DNA from: an uncultured Alphaproteobacteria bacterium
GTDB taxonomy: Bacteria > Pseudomonadota > Alphaproteobacteria > Puniceispirillales > Puniceispirillaceae
DNA length: 34,296 bases
NCBI GenBank assembly: GCA_913064995.1
Contig: CAJYBL010000003.1
Location: 1 to 34,296, forward strand
Direction: 5' to 3'
The translations under genes and the position numbers were made by a program. The notes under the pieces are model-generated. The model made no database searches. It was not told the origin of the DNA and saw nothing but the letters and a program-made list of their open reading frames with translations. This document shows, in pieces, positions 24,669 through 34,010 of the stretch. How positions within the stretch are numbered: the stretch's first letter is position 1; every line of letters begins with the position of its first letter.

Positions 24669-26327
24669 ATGAGTGACATAATCAACTTTGAGACTAATCC
24701 GTCTCGATACCGTCACTGGCGCGTCGAATATGACGATGATGTGGCGCAGCTTTTCATGGATGTCGATGAAAATGGTGGTCTGTTTGACGGCTATGAGCTG
24801 AAATTAAACTCATATGATTTGGGTGTTGACATCGAACTAGCTGACATTGTTCAGCGTATGCGGTTTGAGCACCCAGAGGTTCGGGTTGTGGTTCTCAAGT
24901 CAGGTAAGGATAAAGTATTCTGTGCTGGGGCAAATATCCGGATGCTAGCTGGTGCAGCACACGCTCACAAAGTCAATTTCTGTAAATTTACTAATGAAAC
25001 ACGAAATGCAATTGAAAATGCTGAATTTGAGTCAGGCCAGAAATATGTTGCCGCAATCAAAGGGGCCTGTGCCGGCGGTGGTTTCGAACTCGCACTTGCC
25101 TGCAACCACATTATGCTTGTTGACGATGGTGCATCCACTGTAGCTCTACCTGAAGTTCCTTTACTGGCGGTGCTGCCGGGCACCGGCGGTCTAACACGCC
25201 TGACCGACAAACGGCAGGTCCGCAGGGATCTTTGCGATGTGTTCTGCGCGATGGAAGAAGGAGTGCGTGGCGCCAGAGCCCTTGACTGGCGCCTTGTTGA
25301 TGAAATTGTTAGCAATTCTAAATTCAATGATGTTGTTGACGAACGAGCAGCTAAATTTGCGTCTGAATTGGTTAAACCATCTCACGTCGGTATTGCGCTG
25401 ACGCCGCTTCAAAAAACTATTGCTGAGGAAGGCTCAGTTCATTATTCGACTCTTACAGTAGAGGTTGATCGAGTAGGCGGTACTGCAACACTGATGATAA
25501 ATGGTCCCGATACTGCGCCGCCTGCAAACATAGATGACTTTGTGAAGGCTGGCAGCGATTCCTACATGCTACGTCTAGCGCGGGAATTGGATGATGCCAT
25601 CTTACACTTGCGCATGAACGAGCGTGAGGCGGGCCTGTTGATTTTCCGCAGCCAGGGCAATCCGGCAACTCTCCTTGAGCATGAGGAACAACTTCATAAA
25701 AACTCTGGTCACTGGTTAGCCAACGAAGTGCTGTTATATTGGAAACGTATTCTGAAACGTGTCGATGTCACCTCACGCTCGATGGCTGCATTGGTTGAGC
25801 ACGGTTCGTGTTTCGCGGGACTTCTGGCCGAGCTGCTTTTTTCTGTGGATCGTACCTACATGATGGAAGGTGAATTCGAGGGCGACAACCGTCACATCGC
25901 TTCCATAACCTTGTCATCGTCAAATCTGGGCACGATGCCGATGGCCAACGGGTTAAGCCGTCTAGCAACGCGGTTTCTAGGCGAACCGGAAACACTCACT
26001 GCAGTGGAAACCTCCGTCGGCACCCCGCTGGACGCCAATGCTGCAAGTAACCACGGCCTTGTGACATTCACCTATGATGATGTGGACTGGGAAGATGAAG
26101 TGCGGATTTTCATCGAAGAGCGCACTAGCTTCTCACCGGACGCGATGACTGGCATGGAAGCAAATCTTCGCTTTGCTGGCCCAGAAACGATGGAAACACG
26201 TATCTTTGGCCGGCTGACCGCTTGGCAAAATTGGATTTTTCAACGGCCGAATGCGGCTGGGGAACAGGGAGCACTGCAGCGTTACGGCACAGGAGTGCGA
26301 GGCAAGTATAATATGGAGCGCGTTTAG
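24669..26327 (+). CDS. boxC: BoxC, 2,3-epoxybenzoyl-CoA dihydrolase (ring-cleaving)
   Basis: This 552-residue protein has the BoxC layout, with a crotonase-like domain in the N-terminal half and a second related half. The N-terminal stretch FETNPSRYRHWRVEY and NGGLFDGYELKLNSYDLGVDIEL are BoxC-specific. The oxyanion segment VFCAGANIRML, the glycine-rich KGACAGGGFELALAC and ALPEVPLLAVLPGTGGLTRL follow. It adds water to 2,3-epoxybenzoyl-CoA and cleaves the ring, giving 3,4-dehydroadipyl-CoA semialdehyde and formate without O2. TAGGAGAG about eight bases before the ATG is a strong ribosome binding site. It opens the box operon, with boxB 61 bases downstream. Length is normal for the family. Confidence 0.95.
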   Translation: MSDIINFETNPSRYRHWRVEYDDDVAQLFMDVDENGGLFDGYELKLNSYDLGVDIELADIVQRMRFEHPEVRVVVLKSGKDKVFCAGANIRMLAGAAHAHKVNFCKFTNETRNAIENAEFESGQKYVAAIKGACAGGGFELALACNHIMLVDDGASTVALPEVPLLAVLPGTGGLTRLTDKRQVRRDLCDVFCAMEEGVRGARALDWRLVDEIVSNSKFNDVVDERAAKFASELVKPSHVGIALTPLQKTIAEEGSVHYSTLTVEVDRVGGTATLMINGPDTAPPANIDDFVKAGSDSYMLRLARELDDAILHLRMNEREAGLLIFRSQGNPATLLEHEEQLHKNSGHWLANEVLLYWKRILKRVDVTSRSMAALVEHGSCFAGLLAELLFSVDRTYMMEGEFEGDNRHIASITLSSSNLGTMPMANGLSRLATRFLGEPETLTAVETSVGTPLDANAASNHGLVTFTYDDVDWEDEVRIFIEERTSFSPDAMTGMEANLRFAGPETMETRIFGRLTAWQNWIFQRPNAAGEQGALQRYGTGVRGKYNMERV

Positions 26328-26388
26328 CGGCAGCGTAGTCACTGGATGCAGTAACACCGATAACGTTATCAGATAAGGACTTTGGGCC

Positions 26389-27840
26389 ATGCAAAATGTA
26401 ATGAGTGTTAGCTACGACACAAAAATACCCAACAATGTCAATCTATCCTCTGACCGGCGGGTATTGAAGGCGCTTGAGAAATGGCACCCAGGATATATTG
26501 ATTGGTGGTCTCGGTTGATTCCAAAACAGTTCCAGGACGCAAATGTATATCTGCGCACTGCCGTAGGCGTTGAGACTGGTGGGTGGGCAAAGTTTGATTA
26601 CGTGAAGATGCCCGAATACAGATGGGGTATTCTTCTTGCGCCTCAAGTTGAGGATAGACAAATTGCTTTTGGCGAGCATTCTGGTGAGAAGGCTTGGCAG
26701 GAAGTGCCAGGCGAATACCGCGCTATGTTGCGCCGCTTGATTGTCATTCAGGGTGATACCGAGCCCGGCTCGGTTGAACAGCAACGTTTTCTTGGGCTGA
26801 CCGCGCCGTCTCTTTATGATATGCGCAACCTGTTTCAGGTAAATGTCGAGGAAGGCCGTCACCTTTGGGCAATGGTCTACCTCTTGCAGAAATACTTTGG
26901 CGCAGACGGACGTGAGGAAGCAGACATGCTGCTTCGCCGCAGTTCGGGTTCGGACGATGCGCCGCGTATGCTTGGTGCGTTTAACGAAGAGACGCCAGAC
27001 TGGCTATCATTCTTCATGTTTACTTACTTCACTGACCGTGATGGCAAGATGCAGTTGGAAAGCCTGGCCCAGTCCGGGTTTGATCCGCTTAGCCGAACAT
27101 GCCGCTTCATGTTGACCGAAGAAGCACATCACATGTTTGTGGGCGAAACTGGCGTTGGCCGTACCATTCAAGCAACTGCCGAGGCGATGAACAAGGTTGG
27201 CATCACCGACCCATATGACATTAATGCTATTCGGGATCTTGGGGTAATTGATCTGCCGACCATCCAGAAAAAACTAAACCTGCATTATTCGCTGTCGCTT
27301 GACCTGTTCGGTCAAGAAGTATCGACCAACGCGGCAAACGCGTTTAATGCCGGTATTAAGGGCCGTTATATGGAGCACCGCCTGGCAGATGATCACAAGC
27401 TGTCAAACGACACCTATGACGTGAAGGTGGTCAGGGACAATCAGATCATTACCGAACAGATGCCTGCGCTCAACGCCATCAACATGCGCCTGCGTGATGA
27501 CTATGTGAATGATGCATCGGGTGGCCTGAACCGGTGGAACAGAACACTAAAGCGCGCCAACATTGATTTTACATTCACCTTGCCGCATGAAGGGTTCAAC
27601 CGCAGCATCGGCGTGTTCTCGGCAGTGAGTATCAACCCGCAGGGCGACATCATTTCAGCTGATGAATGGGCATCACAAGCCAGCAGCTGGCTACCAAGTA
27701 CATCTGATGCTGCGTTCATTCAGTCGCTTATGAAGCCTTGCTTTGAGGCTGGTCAATATGCGAGTTGGATTGCCCCTCCCAAGGTTGGTATCAATAACCA
27801 ACCGGGTGATTTTGAGTATGTGCAGCTTCACATGGCTTAA
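26389..27840 (+). CDS. boxB: BoxB, benzoyl-CoA 2,3-epoxidase
   Basis: This 483-residue diiron oxygenase epoxidises benzoyl-CoA with O2 and electrons from NADPH through a reductase. Family-specific text is YDTKIPNNVNLSSDRRVLKALEKW. Candidate iron ligands are in place: Glu125 in GDTEPGS, Glu155 and His158 in EEGRH, Asp216 in YFTDRD, and Glu245 and His248 in TEEAHH. They align by a constant offset of five with the ligands I recall for the Azoarcus enzyme. The first ATG at 26389 has AAGGAC well placed upstream; an ATG at 26401 would give the more usual short N-terminus but has no ribosome binding site. The expected partner BoxA is not adjacent. Confidence 0.95.
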   Translation: MQNVMSVSYDTKIPNNVNLSSDRRVLKALEKWHPGYIDWWSRLIPKQFQDANVYLRTAVGVETGGWAKFDYVKMPEYRWGILLAPQVEDRQIAFGEHSGEKAWQEVPGEYRAMLRRLIVIQGDTEPGSVEQQRFLGLTAPSLYDMRNLFQVNVEEGRHLWAMVYLLQKYFGADGREEADMLLRRSSGSDDAPRMLGAFNEETPDWLSFFMFTYFTDRDGKMQLESLAQSGFDPLSRTCRFMLTEEAHHMFVGETGVGRTIQATAEAMNKVGITDPYDINAIRDLGVIDLPTIQKKLNLHYSLSLDLFGQEVSTNAANAFNAGIKGRYMEHRLADDHKLSNDTYDVKVVRDNQIITEQMPALNAINMRLRDDYVNDASGGLNRWNRTLKRANIDFTFTLPHEGFNRSIGVFSAVSINPQGDIISADEWASQASSWLPSTSDAAFIQSLMKPCFEAGQYASWIAPPKVGINNQPGDFEYVQLHMA

Positions 27841-27841
27841 G

Positions 27842-27929
27842 CACTTGATGATGTGTTCGTTCCAATGCCTGCCAAACCTTGCTCTCACCTTAAAATTAGG
27901 ATGAAAATAAACCCACAAGTGTAAGGTGA
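27842..27929 (+). promoter_or_regulatory. structured intercistronic leader before the flavodoxin gene
   Basis: The 102-base gap contains TCACCTTA (27885-27892) pairing perfectly with TAAGGTGA (27922-27929), which ends just before the ribosome binding site CGGGAG. CACTTG (27842-27847) also matches CAAGTG (27916-27921). The pairs interleave, so both can form only as a pseudoknot or as alternatives. Translational control of the flavodoxin is possible; chance is not excluded. Confidence 0.35.
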
Positions 27930-27942
27930 TCGGGAGAAATAA

Positions 27943-28407
27943 ATGAAGATCAATATTGTTTATGCAACGATCCTAGGCACCTCGCAAATGGTAGCCGAAG
28001 AACTGGATGACGCATTGTCAGACAAATATGAAATTGATGTACAGGACATTTTGCAAATCAGTCCGGCCGAGCTTAGTGGTGACGCATTTTATGTATTCAT
28101 CTCCTCCACAACTGGTCATGGCGATATGCCTGATTCAGCATATGATTTTGTTGCTGCAATAAACGAAACAAAGGCCAATCTCTCAAAAATCAATTTTGCA
28201 ATTTTTGGACTTGGTGATCAGGGATATGCCGACACCTTCAATATGGGCAGCGAAAAACTGGCCGATTTGTTAAAAGGCGCAGGTGCTAAGCAAATTGGCG
28301 AACGTGGATTGTTTGATGCCTCAACTCTCGATATGCCAGAAGACATCGCCATTCCATGGCTAAAGGATATTCTTGCTGAAATGTCAGAACTTGCTGAAGT
28401 GGGATAG
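27943..28407 (+). CDS. flavodoxin / MioC-like FMN protein
   Basis: This 154-residue flavodoxin-fold protein has an FMN phosphate-binding loop YATILGTSQMVAEEL near residues 6-20. The isoalloxazine loops are SSTTGHGDMPD near 54-64 and FGLGDQGYADTF near 89-100. The protein is acidic, as expected for an electron carrier. GGGAG precedes the ATG by seven bases. It lies between boxB and boxR, in the place where an electron-supply component of the epoxidase would be expected. The window has no BoxA-type ferredoxin-reductase gene. A role as electron donor to BoxB is therefore a reasonable inference, but a reductase would still be needed to reduce the flavodoxin. Confidence 0.88.
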   Translation: MKINIVYATILGTSQMVAEELDDALSDKYEIDVQDILQISPAELSGDAFYVFISSTTGHGDMPDSAYDFVAAINETKANLSKINFAIFGLGDQGYADTFNMGSEKLADLLKGAGAKQIGERGLFDASTLDMPEDIAIPWLKDILAEMSELAEVG

Positions 28408-28412
28408 GTACG

Positions 28413-29204
28413 GTGCGAGCGACTGTGCAGCCGGATAAAGCCAACCCAGAACTTGCCGAACTATCACTGCGTATTGGGGGTTACGTGCGCACATTGCGCC
28501 AAGCCCGAGGCATGTCCCGACGCATGCTAAGCAAAATTTCCGGCGTTTCTGAACGGTACCTAGCGCAACTAGAGACCGGTAACGGTAATGTTACCGTTGG
28601 CATACTTCATCGCCTTTCCCTTGTATTCGGCTGTGCCGTGGAGGATCTGGTTGCAGGTGGCGCGAAGCCAAATTTAAAAAAGGGAAATCGCCTGGCGCTT
28701 ATGGGGGTTCGAGGCGGAGGCAAGACAACACTTGGCACGGCGATTTCTGTCAAACACGACGTACCCTTTATCGAAATTTCCAAACAGGTCAGAGCCGTCA
28801 GTGGGATGGATGTCGGCGAAGTGATTTCTCTATACGGTCAAGAAGGTTTTCGCCGGTATGAGGAAGAGGCCATTGCCAGCATCATAGAAAACTATGACAA
28901 AGTGGTTATCGCAATTGGTGGCGGTATAGTGGAAACAAGGGAAAATTATAATCTTTTGTTGCATCATTTTCATACTGTATGGATAAAGGCGAGCGCCGCG
29001 GAACATATCGGGCGTGTTCGCGCCCAAGGTGATGAACGCCCGATGGCAGGGTTTGCCGCAGCAGAGGAACATTTGGCCAATATGCTCTCGCAGCGTAAAG
29101 CCGAATTCAACCGTGCTGATCTCGTTATAGATACCGGCGGAGTTCCTATTGACTACTCTGTTGCGAAATTAACGGAGTTAATAAGTAGCAACGCTATCTT
29201 GTAA
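28413..29204 (+). CDS. boxR: BoxR/BzdR-type transcriptional regulator
   Basis: This 263-residue regulator has two parts. Residues 20-80 form an XRE-type helix-turn-helix (GGYVRTLRQARGMSRRMLSK, then SERYLAQLETGNGNVT). Residues 93-263 form a shikimate-kinase-like domain with a P-loop, GVRGGGKTT at 98-106. This fusion is diagnostic of BoxR/BzdR, which repress box or bzd genes and respond to benzoyl-CoA through the kinase-like domain. Translation starts at GTG, five bases after the flavodoxin stop, with AGG near, so it is co-transcribed with boxCB and probably autoregulated. Typical members have GxxGxGKS or GKT here; the triple glycine before Lys is a minor variant. The operator is not identified with certainty. 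Confidence 0.93.
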   Translation: MRATVQPDKANPELAELSLRIGGYVRTLRQARGMSRRMLSKISGVSERYLAQLETGNGNVTVGILHRLSLVFGCAVEDLVAGGAKPNLKKGNRLALMGVRGGGKTTLGTAISVKHDVPFIEISKQVRAVSGMDVGEVISLYGQEGFRRYEEEAIASIIENYDKVVIAIGGGIVETRENYNLLLHHFHTVWIKASAAEHIGRVRAQGDERPMAGFAAAEEHLANMLSQRKAEFNRADLVIDTGGVPIDYSVAKLTELISSNAIL

Positions 29205-29273
29205 TTATTGTTCGCGGCTAGCGTACAAATCTTTTTATATGCAATGTTTATGAACCTGACTTTGGAGATCTGA

Positions 29274-31373
29274 ATGGCTGTCACATTGCATAAACAAGCA
29301 AATTGCGGCTTTGTCATGCTAAATAGCCCACCGGTTAACGCAATCAATCAAAAAATGCGAGAAGACCTTATCGATGCGGTGACTTGGGCTGAGAGTGAAG
29401 GGCTAGAGCGAGTAATCTTATCCGGTATGGGTCGGAGTTTTGCCGCTGGTGCCGATACAAAAGAATTCGATCACCCTGCCATTTCGCCTCACCTTCCCGA
29501 TGTTGTAAACCGGATTGAGACAAGCACTGTTCCATGGATTGCAGCTATTCATGGAACCGCGCTTGGCGGCGGCGGCGAATTAGCGCTTGGATGCCAGTAC
29601 CGTATCGCCCGAGCCGATGCCACGATCGGGTTTCCTGAAGTGATTCTTGGCCTTGTACCTGGCGCCGGCGCAACGCAGCGTTTGCCACGCTTGGTCGGGC
29701 TTGCCGAAGCACTAAAGTTAATCCCAACAGGAAAAACCATTTCTGGCAAGGCAGCTATGGCCATTGGATTGGTTAATGCGATTGATGATGATCCGGTTGC
29801 TGCAGCAAAGCTGATCGATCAGAAGATATTAAGTGAAGCGGTTCCGTTAAGCCTGATGAAGGCAGGAACAGATAAGACGGTAAGTTATGACACCGCCCGA
29901 CAACTTGCCATTAGAAGAATGCGCGGTCAAGAAGCACCTTTAACGGCGATTTCATTACTGGAGACGGCGCAAACAGCTACCTTTGACGATGGCATGCAAA
30001 AAGAACGCAACGCGTTTCTTGCCTTGAGGGCATCACCCCAAGCCCGCGCCCTTCGACATATCTTTTTTGCCGAGCGCGCTGCCAAAAAGCCGCCAAAAGC
30101 CATTGAAACGCAAAAACCCACACTAAAGCCGCTGAACCATGTGATTGTTATAGGTGGCGGCACAATGGGAAGTGGCATAGCTTATGCGTTTTTGAATGCC
30201 AACATCAGAGTAACAATCCTGGAGTCTGATGATGCCGGCATGCAGCGGGCAAACACCGCCATTGACACAATCATATCCGCCAGCCTCGCCTCTGGCCATA
30301 TTGATCAGCAAGCTGCCACCGATCGGCGCAATCTTTTGAAAGTGATGATGGCCCAGCCCGATTCCGATGCGGGAAAGCGGCGTAATGACGATCTAACTAA
30401 TGTTGACCTTGTGATTGAGGCCGTTTTTGAGGACCTTGCGATCAAGAAAGAAATTCTACAAGCCATAGAACCCGCTCTTGACCCTAATGCTATTATAGCC
30501 ACCAACACATCTTATCTTGATGTAAATAAACTTGCCGCATGCCTCGATAATCCATCACGGTTTGTCGGACTACATTTCTTTGCCCCAGCGCATATTATGA
30601 AGCTTCTTGAAATTGTTAAAGGTAGCGAAACATCACCAGTGGCATTAGCAATGGGATATGCTGTTGCAAAATCACTCGGCAAGATGCCAGTGGTGGCTGG
30701 GGTATGCGATGGTTTTATCGGAAACCGCATTCTTGCAGCACTTCGCGAAGCCGCCGACGCAACTTTAATGGATGGCAGCACACCTGCCGAAATTGATAGG
30801 GCTATGGTTGGTTTTGGCTATGCGATGGGACCTTATGAAACACAGGACCTTTCTGGCCTTGACATTGCCCATGCAAATCGGCGGCGCCTTGACCCAAGCC
30901 GCGATCCGTCCCGCCGTTATATTCCTATTGCCGATTGCCTAGTCACGGAGAACCGGCTTGGGAAAAAAACTGGCGCCGGATGGTATCATTATCCAGATGA
31001 AAACAAAACTGTTGACCCAACTGTTGAAGATATTATCCGCCGCGAAGCAGAGGCCGCAAACATCAAACGTCGTCACTTCAGTTCAGATGAGATCCAGCAA
31101 CGTTTACTACTAGCCATGATTAACGAGGCTGCGAATATTCTGCATGAAGGCATTGCCACCTCCGCCGCAGATATTGATCTCGTGCTAGTTCACGGATACG
31201 GATTTCCCCGCTGGCGCGGCGGATTAATGCATTATGCCGACCAATTAGGCGCATCGCTTATTATGGCTGAACTAACTAAACTATGCGATGAAGACCCAAT
31301 ATTCTGGCAGCCCAGTCGGCTCATAGTTGATTGTGCAAAGACTAGACAAAATTTTGCATCATATAATAAATAA
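29274..31373 (+). CDS. fused enoyl-CoA hydratase / 3-hydroxyacyl-CoA dehydrogenase
   Basis: This 699-residue FadB/FadJ-like protein has two enzymes. The crotonase domain (about 1-190) has the oxyanion segment SFAAGADTKEF and catalytic Glu102 in GGGGELALG and Glu122 in FPEV. The dehydrogenase (about 290-690) has the NAD motif GGGTMG at 294-299, NTSYLDVNKLA, and HFFAPAHIMKLLEIV with the catalytic His. In this locus it would hydrate 2,3-dehydroadipyl-CoA and oxidise the alcohol to 3-oxoadipyl-CoA, feeding the thiolase at 6466-7668. It starts 69 bases after boxR, in the same direction. A general fatty-acid role is the alternative. Confidence 0.92.
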   Translation: MAVTLHKQANCGFVMLNSPPVNAINQKMREDLIDAVTWAESEGLERVILSGMGRSFAAGADTKEFDHPAISPHLPDVVNRIETSTVPWIAAIHGTALGGGGELALGCQYRIARADATIGFPEVILGLVPGAGATQRLPRLVGLAEALKLIPTGKTISGKAAMAIGLVNAIDDDPVAAAKLIDQKILSEAVPLSLMKAGTDKTVSYDTARQLAIRRMRGQEAPLTAISLLETAQTATFDDGMQKERNAFLALRASPQARALRHIFFAERAAKKPPKAIETQKPTLKPLNHVIVIGGGTMGSGIAYAFLNANIRVTILESDDAGMQRANTAIDTIISASLASGHIDQQAATDRRNLLKVMMAQPDSDAGKRRNDDLTNVDLVIEAVFEDLAIKKEILQAIEPALDPNAIIATNTSYLDVNKLAACLDNPSRFVGLHFFAPAHIMKLLEIVKGSETSPVALAMGYAVAKSLGKMPVVAGVCDGFIGNRILAALREAADATLMDGSTPAEIDRAMVGFGYAMGPYETQDLSGLDIAHANRRRLDPSRDPSRRYIPIADCLVTENRLGKKTGAGWYHYPDENKTVDPTVEDIIRREAEAANIKRRHFSSDEIQQRLLLAMINEAANILHEGIATSAADIDLVLVHGYGFPRWRGGLMHYADQLGASLIMAELTKLCDEDPIFWQPSRLIVDCAKTRQNFASYNK

Positions 31374-31401
31374 TTCGGCAGCCAACTTATCGTTTAGTTA
31401 C

Positions 31402-33012
31402 TCATTTTGACACATCTTGCGGGTGAAAACTATCGCCGCTGACCCTATGCCAATAGGCGGCAAGGCGCGGATCATCAACCGGTTTGCCGTCGATTAACGC
31501 GTTAATTTCAACCCGCGGGTATATTTGGTCAGCAAGTAAAATTTTGCTTGCTGAAACTCTGCGTACAATATGACGTCGATTCAACTGACTTGGATGCTCC
31601 AAGCCTGCTGACTCAAGCATTTCCGCAACCGCCTCTACACTATTTTTATGAAAATTGAATACTCTCGTTGCCCGGTCTTCAACATCAATAACCCGGTACC
31701 TCTTAGGGTCCATTGTTGCGACTCCGCTTGGGCAACGGCTTGACGCACAGTCACGAGCCTGAATACACCCAACCGCAAACATAAATGGTCTTGCCATATT
31801 GCACCAGTCAGCTCCAAGCGCGCAGTGCCGCACAATATCATAGGCGCTTACAATTTTGGCCGAGGCAGCAATTCTTACACGGTCACGCAAACCAGCTCCA
31901 CGAAGACAATTATCAACAAAAATAATTGCATCACGTAGGGGTGAACCAATATTGTCTGTGAATTCGACTGGCGCCGCTCCCGTTCCACCCTCAGAACCGT
32001 CAACAGTAATAAAATCGATGACCACTCCGCCATCAACCATTGCCTTAACTATTGAGATAATTTCCCAAGGATGGCCAACACATAATTTTATACCAACCGG
32101 TTTGCCACCCGACAAATCGCGCAGATTTGCGGCAAAGGCCAATAATTCATTTGGCGTTGAAAACTCGCTGTGTCTAGATGGTGAGATCACATCTTGGTAA
32201 GCTGGCACACCTCTAGCCTCAGCAATTTCTGGCGTTACTTTCGGTGCCATTAGCATGCCGCCATGCCCAGGCTTTGCACCTTGGCTTAGCTTTATCTCAA
32301 TCATTTTTACTTGATCCAGTGAAGCTTTTTCTTTGAATTTCACTGGGTCAAATCGTCCATCTTCTGTTCGACAACCAAAATAACCTGTTGAAATTTGCCA
32401 AATTGTATCACCGCCACCAGCCTCATGATATTTTGATAGGGAACCCTCCCCGGTATTATGAGCAAAACCACCAAGCTTTGCGCCTGCCGAAAGTGATTGA
32501 ATAGCGGGTGGGGACAACGCACCAAAACTAGTGCCAGAAATGTTTAGTACCGAAGCGTCATAGGCATTATCACCTTTACCAACACGAATCCGAAAATCCT
32601 TCGATTCAATATGTGATGGGACCAAAGAATGGTTTAGCCAGTTATAGTTCTCAGCATACATATTCTGATCAGAGCCAAATGGCCGGGTAGCCATTATGCC
32701 CTTTGCTCGTTGGTAAACCATGGAGCGTTGGTTCCTCGAATAGGGAAGTTCGTCAGTGTCAGATTCCCAAAAGTACTGACGCAACTCTGGACGAATTGAC
32801 TCAAAAATAAATCTGAACCTGCCGATTAAGGGATAATTTCCGAGGACGGCTCGTTTTCTCTGCGTGTAATCTGAAATTCCTAGTAGCCCTAAAACCCCAA
32901 GAACGACAGCGGGAATTAAAAACACTTTATCAGCTAAACTAAGTGTAGCCAGCGCAACGGAACCTAATACCGAATATGTTACTATAGAAAATCGTCCAAA
33001 AAAGTAGTCCAT
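31402..33012 (-). CDS. FMN-binding glutamate synthase family protein with N-terminal membrane anchor
   Basis: This 536-residue protein corresponds to the central FMN barrel of the glutamate synthase large subunit, without the glutaminase and gxGxG domains. Diagnostic text is GEGSLSKYHEAGGGDTIWQISTGYFG, SQGAKPGHGGMLMAPKV, ITVDGSEGGTGAAPVEF and the cysteine motif CIQARDCASSRCP, which matches the 3Fe-4S ligand spacing C-x5-C-x4-C. Residues 8-45 form two hydrophobic segments, so the protein is probably membrane-anchored. A longer frame begins at 33060, but the ATG at 33012 has GGGGTG upstream and removes a Cys-rich unlikely leader. The reaction of these stand-alone proteins is not established. 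It is convergent with the hydratase/dehydrogenase gene. Confidence 0.88.
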   Translation of the reverse strand: MDYFFGRFSIVTYSVLGSVALATLSLADKVFLIPAVVLGVLGLLGISDYTQRKRAVLGNYPLIGRFRFIFESIRPELRQYFWESDTDELPYSRNQRSMVYQRAKGIMATRPFGSDQNMYAENYNWLNHSLVPSHIESKDFRIRVGKGDNAYDASVLNISGTSFGALSPPAIQSLSAGAKLGGFAHNTGEGSLSKYHEAGGGDTIWQISTGYFGCRTEDGRFDPVKFKEKASLDQVKMIEIKLSQGAKPGHGGMLMAPKVTPEIAEARGVPAYQDVISPSRHSEFSTPNELLAFAANLRDLSGGKPVGIKLCVGHPWEIISIVKAMVDGGVVIDFITVDGSEGGTGAAPVEFTDNIGSPLRDAIIFVDNCLRGAGLRDRVRIAASAKIVSAYDIVRHCALGADWCNMARPFMFAVGCIQARDCASSRCPSGVATMDPKRYRVIDVEDRATRVFNFHKNSVEAVAEMLESAGLEHPSQLNRRHIVRRVSASKILLADQIYPRVEINALIDGKPVDDPRLAAYWHRVSGDSFHPQDVSK

Positions 33013-33104
33013 GATCACCCCACACCCATAACCTAACTCATACGAGCAAAAGTGACACAAATATGCAAGGGTGGCGGTAACATGAATTTAGAGCTGCATA
33101 TTTA

Positions 33105-33842
33105 TTATTTTTGCAAAAAACCTTTCATTTTCAGAAATCCAAGCATGTGCGGGCGTGATTCCTTGCTCAGCATACCCGACATTTGTTCACTCCAGCTTTG
33201 GTATTTCTTGTTGCCGGTGCGGGTCTGATAATAATAGCGGATTGCTTCATCATAACCTGCTAAGTGATCAAGATCCAGGGCATCGCCATAACTGTTTTCA
33301 CGAAGCACAACCTCAAGCGGCAGGCGTGGCTTTAACTCAGGGTCTTGATCAGGCCAGCCAAGGCAAAGGCCAAAAACTGGATAGGTGTTTTGCGGCAGTT
33401 CCAAAAGCGATGACACCTCGGCTGGATTATTGCGCAAGGCACCAATATAGCAAATGCCAAGGCCAGCTGACTCAGCCGCCACCACAATATTTTGCGCAAC
33501 AAGTGATGCATCAACGGTTGCGATGATGAATTGTTCGGTAAAGCCAGTATTGGCGCTGGCATTATGCCAGTCACAACAGCGCGCCGCCCGATTCATATCG
33601 GCACAAAACACCAAAAATTCGGCTGCAGATTCAATATAAGACTGGTGATTAGCCAAGACGGCCAAGGAGGCGCGCTTTGCCGGATCACTAATGCGGATGA
33701 TCGTTACAGCTTGTAAAAAGTTAGATGACGCCGCAGCCTGACCAGCTTGAATAAGTTCATGCAACAGATCTGTTGCGATTGGCCGATTCTCAAATTTTCG
33801 TATCGACCGATGCGCCTTTAATAGCTCAATTGTTGGAGTCAT
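33105..33842 (-). CDS. NfsA-like NAD(P)H-dependent FMN nitroreductase
   Basis: This 245-residue flavin reductase is of the NfsA/Frp nitroreductase group. The FMN-binding N-terminus is AHRSIRKFENRPI and AGQAAASSNFLQAVTI follows. VDASLVAQNIVVAAESAGLGICYIGALRNNP is the dimer-core helix, and LCLGWPDQDPELKPRLPLEVVLRENSY is the conserved C-terminal part. It reduces nitroaromatics, quinones or flavins with NAD(P)H; the physiological substrate is unknown. The frame is open from 33920, but the ATG at 33842 gives the family start and has GGAAAA upstream, so it is chosen. It lies 92 bases upstream of the glutamate-synthase-like gene on the same strand and may be co-transcribed with it. Confidence 0.9.
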   Translation of the reverse strand: MTPTIELLKAHRSIRKFENRPIATDLLHELIQAGQAAASSNFLQAVTIIRISDPAKRASLAVLANHQSYIESAAEFLVFCADMNRAARCCDWHNASANTGFTEQFIIATVDASLVAQNIVVAAESAGLGICYIGALRNNPAEVSSLLELPQNTYPVFGLCLGWPDQDPELKPRLPLEVVLRENSYGDALDLDHLAGYDEAIRYYYQTRTGNKKYQSWSEQMSGMLSKESRPHMLGFLKMKGFLQK

Positions 33843-34010
33843 GATGTTTTTCCTTATCGGTTGGCCAAGGTAATTTGGCACCAGTTCAAAAAACCGGTAC
33901 CAGGATGGCAAAATCACCATTATGCTACCATGTTATTTATAGCAATAAGGCAATCCGGCAACGCCACCCCCGATATTATAGTCTGGTCTTTATGACCTGG
34001 TCACGATGCC

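Noticed and set aside
31856..32200. A 114-residue plus-strand frame within the glutamate-synthase-like gene.
   Set aside because: It is antisense to the strongly conserved FMN-barrel coding sequence, with no start signal.
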